Both the position numbers and the translations under genes were made by a program. DNA of 8,474 bases. It comes from Candidatus Levyibacteriota bacterium (GTDB lineage Bacteria; Patescibacteriota; Microgenomatia; Levybacterales; GWA1-39-11). Under the pieces are notes generated by a model that was given only the letters and a program-made list of their open reading frames with translations, ran no database searches and had not been told where the DNA came from. Position 1 is the first letter of the stretch; each line of letters opens with the position of its first letter. Location: positions 1 to 8,474 of the forward strand of contig JACQKO010000014.1 of assembly GCA_016204525.1 (NCBI GenBank), in the 5' to 3' direction. Of this stretch, positions 1 to 5,599 are shown piece after piece.

Positions 1-696
1 CATATATGTGAAGCGAATCTTATACGTCTCTAAGGGATAAAATCTATCCTTAAAAACTACGCCTTCGGGGTGTCTTACGATTGCACCTGAGGATTCTGCG
101 TTCGTAAACTTCCTGTTTCGGACAATGAGTGCTCCTCCAGAGACCGCATCTATAATTTTATCTTGGCTGAAAGATAAAGCTACAAAATCACCTACAGTTC
201 CTGCCTCGCGTCCATCTTTATAGACAGTTCCTGCGCAATGTGCCAGATCTTCTATTAAAATAAGCTTGTGATTGCGGCATAATTTTTCGATTTTTTCTAT
301 ATCGCAAGGAAAGCCGAGCGTATTTTGAACAATAACAACCTTTATGTTTTTGTTTGATTTTAAAGCATTCTCAAGACTTTCTGGCGTAAAATTTAAGCCG
401 CCGGTTTCTTCCAGGTCAAGACAAAGAGGTTCAAATCCTGCATATCTAATCGCATTAAAGACTGCGACACATGTAAATCCATTGATAGCTACCTCACTCT
501 TCTTTGGCAGGTTAAGTATTTTGAGCGCGAACGTTAAAGCCTCGCGACCTTTATAGAATAATATTGGCTTGCCTTGATATTTTTCTTCAAGCAAATTTTT
601 TAGATTTTTAATATCTTTTCTTGAACCAATTGAAAACAGCGCTTTTAATACATAGGTCGCATTATAATTTGAACCAAGTGAATTGAATATAGGCAT
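1..696 (-). CDS. DegT/DnrJ/EryC1-type PLP aminotransferase, C-terminus cut by window edge
   Basis: Reading the minus strand from ATG at 696 gives 232 codons with no stop to the window edge, so the C-terminal part is missing. Family features visible: EDLAHCAG at residues 149-156 (D150 is the expected partner of the pyridoxal-phosphate pyridine nitrogen), then SFSQDK at 175-180 with K180 as the likely Schiff-base lysine, and the glycine-rich SGGALIV just after it. This family transfers an amino group to keto-sugars, for example in nucleotide-sugar or surface-polysaccharide synthesis; the substrate here cannot be told. The start lies 18 nt after the hydrolase stop. There is no obvious promoter or Shine-Dalgarno in between, so it is probably the last visible gene of a hydrolase-aminotransferase operon. 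The only stop-free upstream codons in frame offer no better start. A dehydratase-type member of the fold is unlikely because the lysine is present. Confidence 0.85.
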   Translation of the reverse strand, partial: MPIFNSLGSNYNATYVLKALFSIGSRKDIKNLKNLLEEKYQGKPILFYKGREALTFALKILNLPKKSEVAINGFTCVAVFNAIRYAGFEPLCLDLEETGGLNFTPESLENALKSNKNIKVVIVQNTLGFPCDIEKIEKLCRNHKLILIEDLAHCAGTVYKDGREAGTVGDFVALSFSQDKIIDAVSGGALIVRNRKFTNAESSGAIVRHPEGVVFKDRFYPLETYKIRFTYM

Positions 697-714
697 AATA
701 AATGGTAAAAATAG

Positions 715-1416
715 CTAAATGGCTATATGGTTTAGGAATTCGATTATGATTTCTGATGTTTCTTTAGGGTGAGAAAATTGAGGGGAGTGACTTGCATTCT
801 CTATAATTTTTAATTTCGAGTCTTGAATGAGAACGTATATCTTTTCCCCGTCTGAAACAGGCGTGATTGTATCATTTTGGCCCCAAATAATTAATGTGGG
901 CGATTTAACCTTGGAAAATACTGGTTCTAAATCCTGTGAGATTAAGTTAAGCATAGTCTTTTTTAGAATAGGGCTCGCTTTATTATAATCTTCTTCTCCG
1001 ACCGCTTTATAAAAAAGATTTCTAATTGAGTCGGAATTTGTTAACACCCTGCCTATTTTCGCAGCCGTAGCAAAGACATGTTTCTTTATCAAGCTTTTAA
1101 AATCACGACGAATAATCCCTGCGCTATCAATTAATATTAAATGCGAAATCTTCTCAGGAAATTTTGCTGCAAATGCGGCTACAATTCGCCCACCGTTTGA
1201 ATGACCTAGAAGAGCTATTCGCTTTTCGCTTTTCGCTTTTCGCAAGAGCCAGGATGTGTAGTTGTTTAGTGTCCAAACGTTGCTTAAAGGGGCTGTTAAA
1301 CCCGGAATTTTAAGCACCCTATACTCCACCCCGCTTTCTTTCAAAAGTTTTAAAAAGGGCTTCCATTTTTCTATGGAATACGACCACCCATGCAATATTA
1401 AAATTTTGCTTCGCAT
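715..1416 (-). CDS. alpha/beta hydrolase fold protein
   Basis: A 233-residue alpha/beta hydrolase of usual length. The oxyanion-side motif HGW is at residues 9-11. The nucleophile elbow GHSNGG is at 71-76 with S73 as nucleophile. The acid is probably D182 in GQNDTITP and the base H210 in ASHSPQF. All three catalytic residues are present, so it should be an active serine hydrolase (esterase, lipase or C-C hydrolase type); the substrate is unknown. There is no signal peptide, so it is likely cytoplasmic. Residues 59-66 are encoded by a heptanucleotide tandem repeat on a surface-type segment just before the nucleophile strand. An extended -10 box lies 7 nt upstream of the ATG, and there is no Shine-Dalgarno. 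It lies downstream of the Mur-ligase gene and 18 nt upstream of the aminotransferase, which suggests a shared role, perhaps in envelope modification (inference). Confidence 0.9.
   Translation of the reverse strand: MRSKILILHGWSYSIEKWKPFLKLLKESGVEYRVLKIPGLTAPLSNVWTLNNYTSWLLRKAKSEKRIALLGHSNGGRIVAAFAAKFPEKISHLILIDSAGIIRRDFKSLIKKHVFATAAKIGRVLTNSDSIRNLFYKAVGEEDYNKASPILKKTMLNLISQDLEPVFSKVKSPTLIIWGQNDTITPVSDGEKIYVLIQDSKLKIIENASHSPQFSHPKETSEIIIEFLNHIAI
1214..1241. repeat. heptamer tandem repeat inside the hydrolase gene
   Basis: Three perfect copies of GCTTTTC (1221-1241) follow one degenerate copy, GCTATTC (1214-1220), written on the plus strand. On the coding strand this is GAAAAGC repeated, encoding residues 59-66 of the hydrolase (RKAKSEKR). 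The period of 7 is not a multiple of 3, so the copies are read in successive frames; the 21 nt of perfect repeat keep the gene in frame. Confidence 0.9.
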
Positions 1417-1422
1417 ATTTTT

Positions 1423-1524
1423 AATACTACCAATACTACAAATGCCACAAATACTACAAATATCTCAATAGTTTATTGAATTATTGGTGCTTATTGGTAG
1501 TGTTGGTACTGTATTTGTAGTATT
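1423..1524. repeat. inverted arrays of 9-nt repeats between Mur ligase and hydrolase
   Basis: The left arm has five tandem nonamers at 1423-1467: AATACTACC, AATACTACA, AATGCCACA, AATACTACA, AATATCTCA. The right arm, about 1483-1524, carries degenerate inverse copies (for example TGTAGTATT at 1516-1524 and GGTAGTGTT at 1496-1504). The arms are imperfectly complementary, so a transcript could form a long hairpin. It fills nearly the whole 108-nt gap between the Mur ligase stop and the hydrolase start. It could end Mur ligase transcription and also holds the hydrolase -10. Confidence 0.8.
1424..1432 (-). promoter_or_regulatory. extended -10 promoter of the hydrolase
   Basis: The minus strand reads TGG-TAGTAT, an extended -10 element, ending 7 nt before the ATG at 1416. 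A transcript starting at the usual distance would begin at or next to the start codon (leaderless). The box lies inside the nonamer repeat array, so a repeat unit may double as promoter. No clear -35 is seen. Confidence 0.45.
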
Positions 1525-2790
1525 TTATAGGTCCCATTTTTTCCTCCTTATCTCCCATACCCTGTCCCTTCTTGCAAGTTTTGCCGCATCTTCTTTATTC
1601 TCCAGCAGATTTTCAATTACGCCCTCAAGAAAACGTGCCCCCTTAAAAAGAATCATCTCTCCGCCCTCAAGATTATCTTTAAGATAATCCAATACCTCCC
1701 TTGGAAACATAAACGCAACAACATTATCACCGTAGTGTCTTTTTAGTGTCTCAAACCCATGCCCTATAATTCTTGGACCAAGCAAAACAACCTTTTCATA
1801 ATTTGAAGCGACAATTAAATTCGCAAGCTTCTTATGTTCTTCCTCCTCTTCCTTCCCTTGTTCAAGCATGTCGCCCGTAACAGCCCATTTTTTGCCCGAT
1901 CCTATTTTATTAAACATATTAATTATTTCCGATGCAGATTCAAAATTCGAGTTGTAAGAACTGTCGACAATTACTGTATTTTTTATTCCTTTGAATACGC
2001 TGCTTCTACCAGGTGGGATTGCAAACTTAGAAAAAGAAGCGTCAGATGGCAAATCGAGATATTTTACTAATGCAAGCGTTGCAGAGATCGAGTATGACGT
2101 AGCTTCTGGAAGCAAAAATTGAAAAGAAAAGGTTTTTCCGTTTATTTTAAAATCTGTGCCCTTCCATGAAGCCTCATGACTTTTTAGGTTTCTGCTTGAA
2201 ATTCGAATTACTTTCGCTTTTGTTCGGAGGAGTTGATTATTAATTAACTTCGAATCGGAGTTTACAATAGTGAGTTTGTTTGTTGCTTCAAGAAAGTATC
2301 CGTATTCGAACGCAATAGCCTCTTCTACACTTTTAAATTTTCCCTGTTCAACAATTCTATCGAAATTCATACTGTGAGTGCGGGATGAAGAAAGCCAAAT
2401 TGTTACCTCGGGCGCAAGTAAAGTTGATAAGAACCTGCCTTCTCCCGGGCGATCGCAATCAGCTTCAACAACATAAATTTTCTCCTTGGGAACTTTTGAA
2501 AAAACCCTCAGCGGAGCAAATAAAAAAAGCGTTATCCACTCGAAGGGCAATAGGGTCTTTCGCGAAAGATCCAGAATATCAAACGGGATTCCATATGAGC
2601 TATTTGCGTGATGGCTGTAACGGGCCTTGTCACCGAGTTGAGCTTCGATAAGATGCAGAAGCGTAGTTTTGCCGCTTGACCCTGTTACCATAATTATCCG
2701 AGGCTTCCAGCGCGATAGTTTAATTTTTGCGAAGAATCGGAAATAGTAAGCCAAAGGAAAATACAAGGCTTTTTTAAAGCTTTGGAACAT
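1525..2790 (-). CDS. MurF-like Mur ligase family protein lacking the N-terminal substrate domain
   Basis: This 421-residue protein has the central and C-terminal Mur ligase domains. The ATP-binding P-loop GSSGKTT is at residues 37-43. E109 in YVVEAD fits the Mg-binding acid, and H139 the conserved histidine region. The C-terminal domain shows DSSYNSN (276-282, like the MurF D-YNANP motif), GDMLEQG (306-312) with H319, and KGAR (383-386). MurF adds D-Ala-D-Ala to the UDP-MurNAc peptide and usually has about 450 residues with an N-terminal UDP-substrate domain. Here the P-loop starts at residue 37, after a hydrophobic and basic lead (residues 8-30). Usual spacing would place a Lys around residue 162 (the carbamylated lysine of MurD/MurE-type ligases); here the stretch reads FEYGYFLE. 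It therefore forms an ATP-dependent amide bond, but the substrate may not be the standard one. A -10 box lies 9 nt before the ATG, with no Shine-Dalgarno. Upstream is the methyltransferase, downstream the hydrolase. Confidence 0.85.
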   Translation of the reverse strand: MFQSFKKALYFPLAYYFRFFAKIKLSRWKPRIIMVTGSSGKTTLLHLIEAQLGDKARYSHHANSSYGIPFDILDLSRKTLLPFEWITLFLFAPLRVFSKVPKEKIYVVEADCDRPGEGRFLSTLLAPEVTIWLSSSRTHSMNFDRIVEQGKFKSVEEAIAFEYGYFLEATNKLTIVNSDSKLINNQLLRTKAKVIRISSRNLKSHEASWKGTDFKINGKTFSFQFLLPEATSYSISATLALVKYLDLPSDASFSKFAIPPGRSSVFKGIKNTVIVDSSYNSNFESASEIINMFNKIGSGKKWAVTGDMLEQGKEEEEEHKKLANLIVASNYEKVVLLGPRIIGHGFETLKRHYGDNVVAFMFPREVLDYLKDNLEGGEMILFKGARFLEGVIENLLENKEDAAKLARRDRVWEIRRKKWDL

Positions 2791-2799
2791 ATGAAGAAT

Positions 2800-2805
2800 A
2801 TTATA
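2800..2805 (-). promoter_or_regulatory. -10 box of the Mur ligase gene
   Basis: A perfect TATAAT on the minus strand ends 9 nt before the ATG at 2790. A start 7 nt downstream would give a 2-3 nt leader. No good -35 is visible at 16-18 nt, and no Shine-Dalgarno precedes the ATG. Confidence 0.55.
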
Positions 2806-2828
2806 CTAGAACGCACACCAAAAGCATA

Positions 2829-2947
2829 AAATATGCAAATAAGCAAAGTTCAAATAAGCAAATGAATTCACAAATTATTAAATAATTAAATGATTAAATC
2901 ATTATGCATTGATTTGCATATTTGCTTATTGGGTTATTTGCTTATTT
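2829..2947. repeat. inverted arrays of 8-nt repeats with an AT-rich octamer core
   Basis: The left arm (about 2829-2863) reads as AAATATGC, AAATAAGC, AAAGTTC, AAATAAGC, AAAT. The centre (about 2878-2905) has ATTAAATA, ATTAAATG, ATTAAATC in tandem, itself rich in small palindromes. The right arm (about 2916-2947) is the inverse: GCATATTT, GCTTATTG, GGTTATTT, GCTTATTT. The arms are complementary with mismatches. The array fills the 151-nt gap between methyltransferase and Mur ligase and runs into the end of the methyltransferase gene, supplying its TAA stop. Confidence 0.8.
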
Positions 2948-3532
2948 CCTAGCAAGAATCATGGTCCAAGGGAAGGGGCGCCGCATACAGGATATCTTAA
3001 GGCCATTTTTTCTTAAAAATCTTTTGAAAGTTCCCGGCGCCCATTGATTTACGTGCTCAGGATGATTGCCAAATGTTCTTAAATATTTTCCCCGAAGCAA
3101 ATTTGCAAGCATAAAAAAAGGCTCATTCGGCACGGACAAAAGAACATATTTATTTGTCACGCGAAGAAGCTCGAGAAGTGCTTTTTCTGGGTCTTTTAGA
3201 TGCTCAAGAACCTCTGTGCAAATTAAAAGGTCAAAAGAGTTGTCTTTGTATGGCAGCTTATATATATCGCCTTTCTTGATATCGAGCTTTGGATAAAGTT
3301 TCCTTCCGACGCCAAGGGCCTCGATCGAACTGTCTATTCCCTCTAATTTTTCTCCGACTTTTGCATGCTTGAGTTTAATTAGAGTAAATCCCTCACCGCA
3401 CCCTACATCCAGAATTCTTTTAGGCTTTAATGGCTTAATTGTTTTAAGAAGTTGCTTGTAGAAGTTATCAATTAGAAAGCGCTGCAAAGGGTTTGCGGAG
3501 ACATGTTTTTGGTAGTTAGACGTTTCCGGCAT
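2942..3532 (-). CDS. class I SAM-dependent methyltransferase
   Basis: A 196-residue Rossmann-fold methyltransferase of the Methyltransf_11 (UbiE-like) type. Motif I, LDVGCGEG, is at residues 41-48. The acidic end of strand 2 is D67 in GIDSS. GDIYKLP (88-94) is the adenine-side motif, and FDLLICTEVLEHL (100-112) is motif IV with the usual post-motif EHL. SVPNEP (133-138) and GNHPEHVNQW (155-164) are typical of the small-molecule or lipid-type subgroup. The acceptor is unknown. There is no signal peptide or membrane span. The ATG at 3530-3532 is 8 nt downstream of an extended -10 (TGC-TATGAT) and has no Shine-Dalgarno. The gene is divergent from the carboxypeptidase gene with only 36 nt between. 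The last codons and stop lie in the octamer repeat, so the C-terminus may have been set by the repeat. Confidence 0.9.
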   Translation of the reverse strand: MPETSNYQKHVSANPLQRFLIDNFYKQLLKTIKPLKPKRILDVGCGEGFTLIKLKHAKVGEKLEGIDSSIEALGVGRKLYPKLDIKKGDIYKLPYKDNSFDLLICTEVLEHLKDPEKALLELLRVTNKYVLLSVPNEPFFMLANLLRGKYLRTFGNHPEHVNQWAPGTFKRFLRKNGLKISCMRRPFPWTMILARK

Positions 3533-3540
3533 AAGAACGA

Positions 3541-3549
3541 ATCATAGCA
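3541..3549 (-). promoter_or_regulatory. extended -10 promoter of the methyltransferase
   Basis: The minus strand reads TGC-TATGAT, ending 8 nt before the ATG at 3532. A weak -35, TGGATA (minus strand, 3564-3569), lies 17 nt upstream and overlaps the start codon of the divergent gene. A start 7 nt downstream would be essentially leaderless. Confidence 0.5.
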
Positions 3550-3553
3550 TAAT

Positions 3554-3562
3554 TGGTATAAT
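3554..3562 (+). promoter_or_regulatory. extended -10 promoter of the D-Ala-D-Ala carboxypeptidase
   Basis: TGG-TATAAT is a consensus extended -10 ending 6 nt before the ATG at 3569. The expected transcription start is the A of the ATG. No -35 is seen, as is common with extended -10 elements, and there is no room for a Shine-Dalgarno. Confidence 0.65.
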
Positions 3563-3568
3563 TTATCC

Positions 3569-4528
3569 ATGAGGCTTCTTGGTATAGGTTTTTTTGCCGT
3601 GGTTTTTATTGCAGTTTTGGTTTCTTATCCAATTGTCAATTCGAATTTCTTCGACAAGGACACAACAATTGAATCACCGCTCCCGGAATTCTTAACCAAA
3701 TTTTTTCCAAGCGTTCTTGGAAACAATACCTATTGGAAACCTAAAGAGAGCGTAATCAGTTCGAATACAGCCTCACCGGCGATTACTGCGGCCGCGGCAA
3801 TATCGTATGATTTGATCACGGGCTCGCTTATTTATCAAAAAAACATGAAATCAAAACTACCAATGGCCTCATTAACCAAAGTTATGACCGCCATTATCGC
3901 CCTTGAGAACATGGATATTGATAAAAAGTTAACAGTAAATACAAAGGCCGCTCAAATTGGTGAGAATTCAATGGGGTTGACCGAGGGAGAAACATATACG
4001 CTTAAAGAGCTTCTGTATGGTTTAATATTGCATTCGGGAAATGACGCGGCTGAAGTTATTGCGCAAGGTAGCCGTTTTGGCAGAGAAAACTTTATTTACC
4101 TTATGAATAAGAAAGCGGAAGATTTGGGCTTGTCGGACACTCGGTTTACGAATCCGTCAGGTCTTGAAGGTGACGGTAAACAATATTCGACGGTTTACGA
4201 TCTTCTCGTAATCACAAAATATGCGCTTGAGAACCCTATTTTTGCAAAAGTGGTTTCGACCGTTGAGTATGAGATCCTCTACGCGAACGAACATAAATAC
4301 ATTTATCTATTTAACGAAACAAACCTTTTAACATCATATTCGGGTGTCCGCGGGGTTAAAACCGGCTATACAGATGAGGCGGGGCTTTGCCTTGTGACGT
4401 ACCTTGAACACGAGGGACACAAAATAATCGCAGTGCTCTTAAATTCGCAAAGCAGACGTGAGGAAATGAAGGAATTACTTGATTACTCGCTTCGGACATT
4501 GGGATCGAAACCCCCACCTCATAATTAA
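3569..4528 (+). CDS. D-alanyl-D-alanine carboxypeptidase (peptidase S11, PBP5/DacA type)
   Basis: This 319-residue penicillin-binding-type enzyme removes the terminal D-Ala from peptidoglycan stem peptides outside the membrane. An N-terminal hydrophobic segment (about residues 3-23) is a signal anchor or signal peptide. The three active-site motifs are intact: SLTK at 101-104 (S101 nucleophile, K104), SGN at 156-158, and KTG at 264-266. The segment after the KTG is short, and no PBP5 C-terminal beta domain or C-terminal amphipathic anchor is evident, so attachment probably relies on the N-terminal segment. The start is fixed by the hydrophobic N-terminus and by the TATAAT 6 nt upstream. The stop TAA is the first part of an AAATTTC repeat array. 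With the Mur ligase nearby it supports a peptidoglycan-containing cell wall. Confidence 0.93.
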   Translation: MRLLGIGFFAVVFIAVLVSYPIVNSNFFDKDTTIESPLPEFLTKFFPSVLGNNTYWKPKESVISSNTASPAITAAAAISYDLITGSLIYQKNMKSKLPMASLTKVMTAIIALENMDIDKKLTVNTKAAQIGENSMGLTEGETYTLKELLYGLILHSGNDAAEVIAQGSRFGRENFIYLMNKKAEDLGLSDTRFTNPSGLEGDGKQYSTVYDLLVITKYALENPIFAKVVSTVEYEILYANEHKYIYLFNETNLLTSYSGVRGVKTGYTDEAGLCLVTYLEHEGHKIIAVLLNSQSRREEMKELLDYSLRTLGSKPPPHN

Positions 4529-4558
4529 ATTTCAAATTTCCAATTTCAAATTTCAAAT
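4527..4558. repeat. AAATTTC heptamer repeat after the carboxypeptidase gene
   Basis: Four units: AAATTTC (4527-4533), AAATTTCC (4534-4541), AATTTC (4542-4547), AAATTTC (4548-4554), then AAAT. The unit is near-palindromic (AAATTT), so copies can pair with each other. The array begins within the TAA stop codon and ends just before the tRNA-Leu promoter. Confidence 0.75.
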
Positions 4559-4560
4559 AG

Positions 4561-4590
4561 TTGAAGGTAGCTTCGTATTAAAGTAAAATA
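4561..4590 (+). promoter_or_regulatory. promoter of the tRNA-Leu/tRNA-Ala unit
   Basis: TTGAAG (4561-4566), a 17-nt spacer, then TAAAAT (4584-4589) form a sigma-70-type promoter. The tRNA begins 11 nt after the -10. The -10 is embedded in AGTAAAATA, which also precedes the other two tRNA units in the window. Confidence 0.6.
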
Positions 4591-4600
4591 CATGAGTAAC

Positions 4601-4683
4601 GCCGCGGTGGTGGAATGGTAGACACGAGGGCCTTAAGAGCCCTTGTCCGCAAGGGCGTGGGAGTTCGACTCTCCCCCGCGGCA
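4601..4683 (+). tRNA. tRNA-Leu (anticodon UAA)
   Basis: The acceptor stem GCCGCGG pairs with CCGCGGC (4676-4682), discriminator A at 4683. The anticodon stem AGGGC/GCCCT encloses the loop CTTAAGA with anticodon TAA (4634-4636). The long class II variable arm has a GTCC/GGGC stem and GCAA loop (about 4645-4656). The T arm is GGGAG/CTCCC with the canonical TTCGACT loop. CCA is not encoded (ACA follows). Confidence 0.96.
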
Positions 4684-4697
4684 CACTAACAATATTT

Positions 4698-4770
4698 GGG
4701 CCGTTAGCTCAGTTGGTAGAGTGCTTCGATGGCATCGAAGAGGTCACCAGTCCGAATCTGGTACGGTCCA
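4698..4770 (+). tRNA. tRNA-Ala (anticodon GGC)
   Basis: The acceptor stem GGGCCGT pairs with ACGGTCC (4763-4769) and contains the G3-U70 wobble that marks alanine tRNAs; discriminator A. The anticodon stem CTTCG/CGAAG encloses loop ATGGCAT with anticodon GGC (4731-4733). The T stem ACCAG/CTGGT has loop TCCGAAT, with C instead of U at position 55. CCA is not encoded. It follows tRNA-Leu by 14 nt and shares its promoter. Confidence 0.95.
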
Positions 4771-4774
4771 CTTC

Positions 4775-4793
4775 GCCCCGCCAAAGGCGGGGC
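4775..4793. terminator. GC hairpin between the tRNA pair and the ZIP gene
   Basis: GCCCCGCC and GGCGGGGC form a perfect 8-bp stem with an AAA loop, 4 nt after tRNA-Ala and 14 nt beyond the ZIP stop. A second small inverted repeat, AGTG/CACT (4796-4807), follows before the ZIP stop. There is no T-tract directly after the GC stem on either strand, so a bidirectional terminator role between converging units is plausible but not canonical. Confidence 0.5.
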
Positions 4794-4807
4794 TCAGTGC
4801 AGGCACT

Positions 4808-5566
4808 TTATTCAGGAAGCGATGAAGTTACAAACCAAATGAGCATTACTCCAAACAACAAAAGTAAGGTTTCGTAGATGATATAATTCTTTCTCTTCTC
4901 GTGATGGATTTCGGGAATTAGATCGGATGTTGCTATATATATGAAGAATCCTGCTGTTAAGGCGATTAAAATCGGGATTTGTTTTTGGATACTTTCCCCA
5001 AGTACATAGGTTAAAAGCGCACCCAGAATAGCCACTGCGGCGCTGGCTATATTTATTAATATAATTTTGCTTCTCTTAAGACCTTTATGAATCATTAGTC
5101 CAAAATCCCCTATCTCCTGAGGTATTTCATGGGCAAAAACTGCTATTGCGGTTGTAATTCCAAGAGGGAGACTTACCATAAAAGTTGCGGCTATTACTAT
5201 TCCATCAAGGAAGTTATGCATTGTATCTCCAAAGATTATTAATGGGAGCGTAGTTTTAGTTTTTTTCTCCTCGTGGTATTCCTCGTGATGATGGAACCAA
5301 TGAATAAACCTTTCTGCTAAAAAGAAAAATATAATGCCAATGAGCGCCCAAAGAAAAACATCGGTCCCCTGCTCTTCTCCTTCATGGAGCGCTTCGGGTA
5401 GTAAATCGAAAAATGCACTTCCAAGCAGCACCCCTGCGGCAAAAGAAGCAAGAAAATGGGAAATTTTTAAGGCAAATTTCTCGCGTGACAGAAGAATGAA
5501 TCCTCCAATAAGCGCCCCAATACTCCCAAGAAACGTAAACAATAAAATAAATCCGAGGGTTGACAT
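4808..5566 (-). CDS. ZIP family divalent metal transporter
   Basis: A 252-residue polytopic membrane protein of the ZIP family (uptake of zinc, iron or similar divalent metal into the cytoplasm), of normal length for the short bacterial members. Hydrophobic spans are seen at about residues 5-26, 36-56, 70-88, 110-130, 134-148, 169-189, 197-215 and 229-247. The metal-site motifs are present: HNFLDG (117-122) in TM4 and HEIPQE (146-151) in TM5. A His/Glu-rich loop (about 89-100, HWFHHHEEYHEE) lies between TM3 and TM4, the usual metal-sensing or binding loop. The start is ATG at 5566. A longer frame to 5662 runs through tRNA-Pro and is rejected. A TATAAT lies 6 nt upstream and there is no Shine-Dalgarno. 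It converges with the tRNA-Leu/Ala unit and diverges from tRNA-Pro. Confidence 0.93.
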   Translation of the reverse strand: MSTLGFILLFTFLGSIGALIGGFILLSREKFALKISHFLASFAAGVLLGSAFFDLLPEALHEGEEQGTDVFLWALIGIIFFFLAERFIHWFHHHEEYHEEKKTKTTLPLIIFGDTMHNFLDGIVIAATFMVSLPLGITTAIAVFAHEIPQEIGDFGLMIHKGLKRSKIILINIASAAVAILGALLTYVLGESIQKQIPILIALTAGFFIYIATSDLIPEIHHEKRKNYIIYETLLLLFGVMLIWFVTSSLPE

Positions 5567-5569
5567 AGG

Positions 5570-5599
5570 TTGATTATAAACAAATTGAAAAGTAAAATA
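5570..5599 (+). promoter_or_regulatory. promoter of the tRNA-Pro / structured RNA / tRNA-Gly unit
   Basis: TTGATT (5570-5575), 17-nt spacer, TAAAAT (5593-5598) inside the shared AGTAAAATA motif (5591-5599). tRNA-Pro begins 7 nt after the -10. The -35 overlaps the ZIP -10 on the opposite strand, so the two promoters should compete. Confidence 0.55.
5573..5578 (-). promoter_or_regulatory. -10 box of the ZIP gene
   Basis: TATAAT on the minus strand ends 6 nt before the ATG at 5566, the same spacing as in the carboxypeptidase gene. The expected RNA start coincides with the start codon. The box overlaps the -35 of the divergent tRNA-Pro promoter. Confidence 0.6.

Noticed and set aside
344..556. 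Small plus-strand frames opposite the aminotransferase and other genes
   Set aside because: They are antisense shadows of well-supported genes with no recognisable family and no upstream signals.
1423..2947. CRISPR arrays
   Set aside because: The repeats are 7-9 nt, directly adjacent and without unique spacers, and no cas genes are present.
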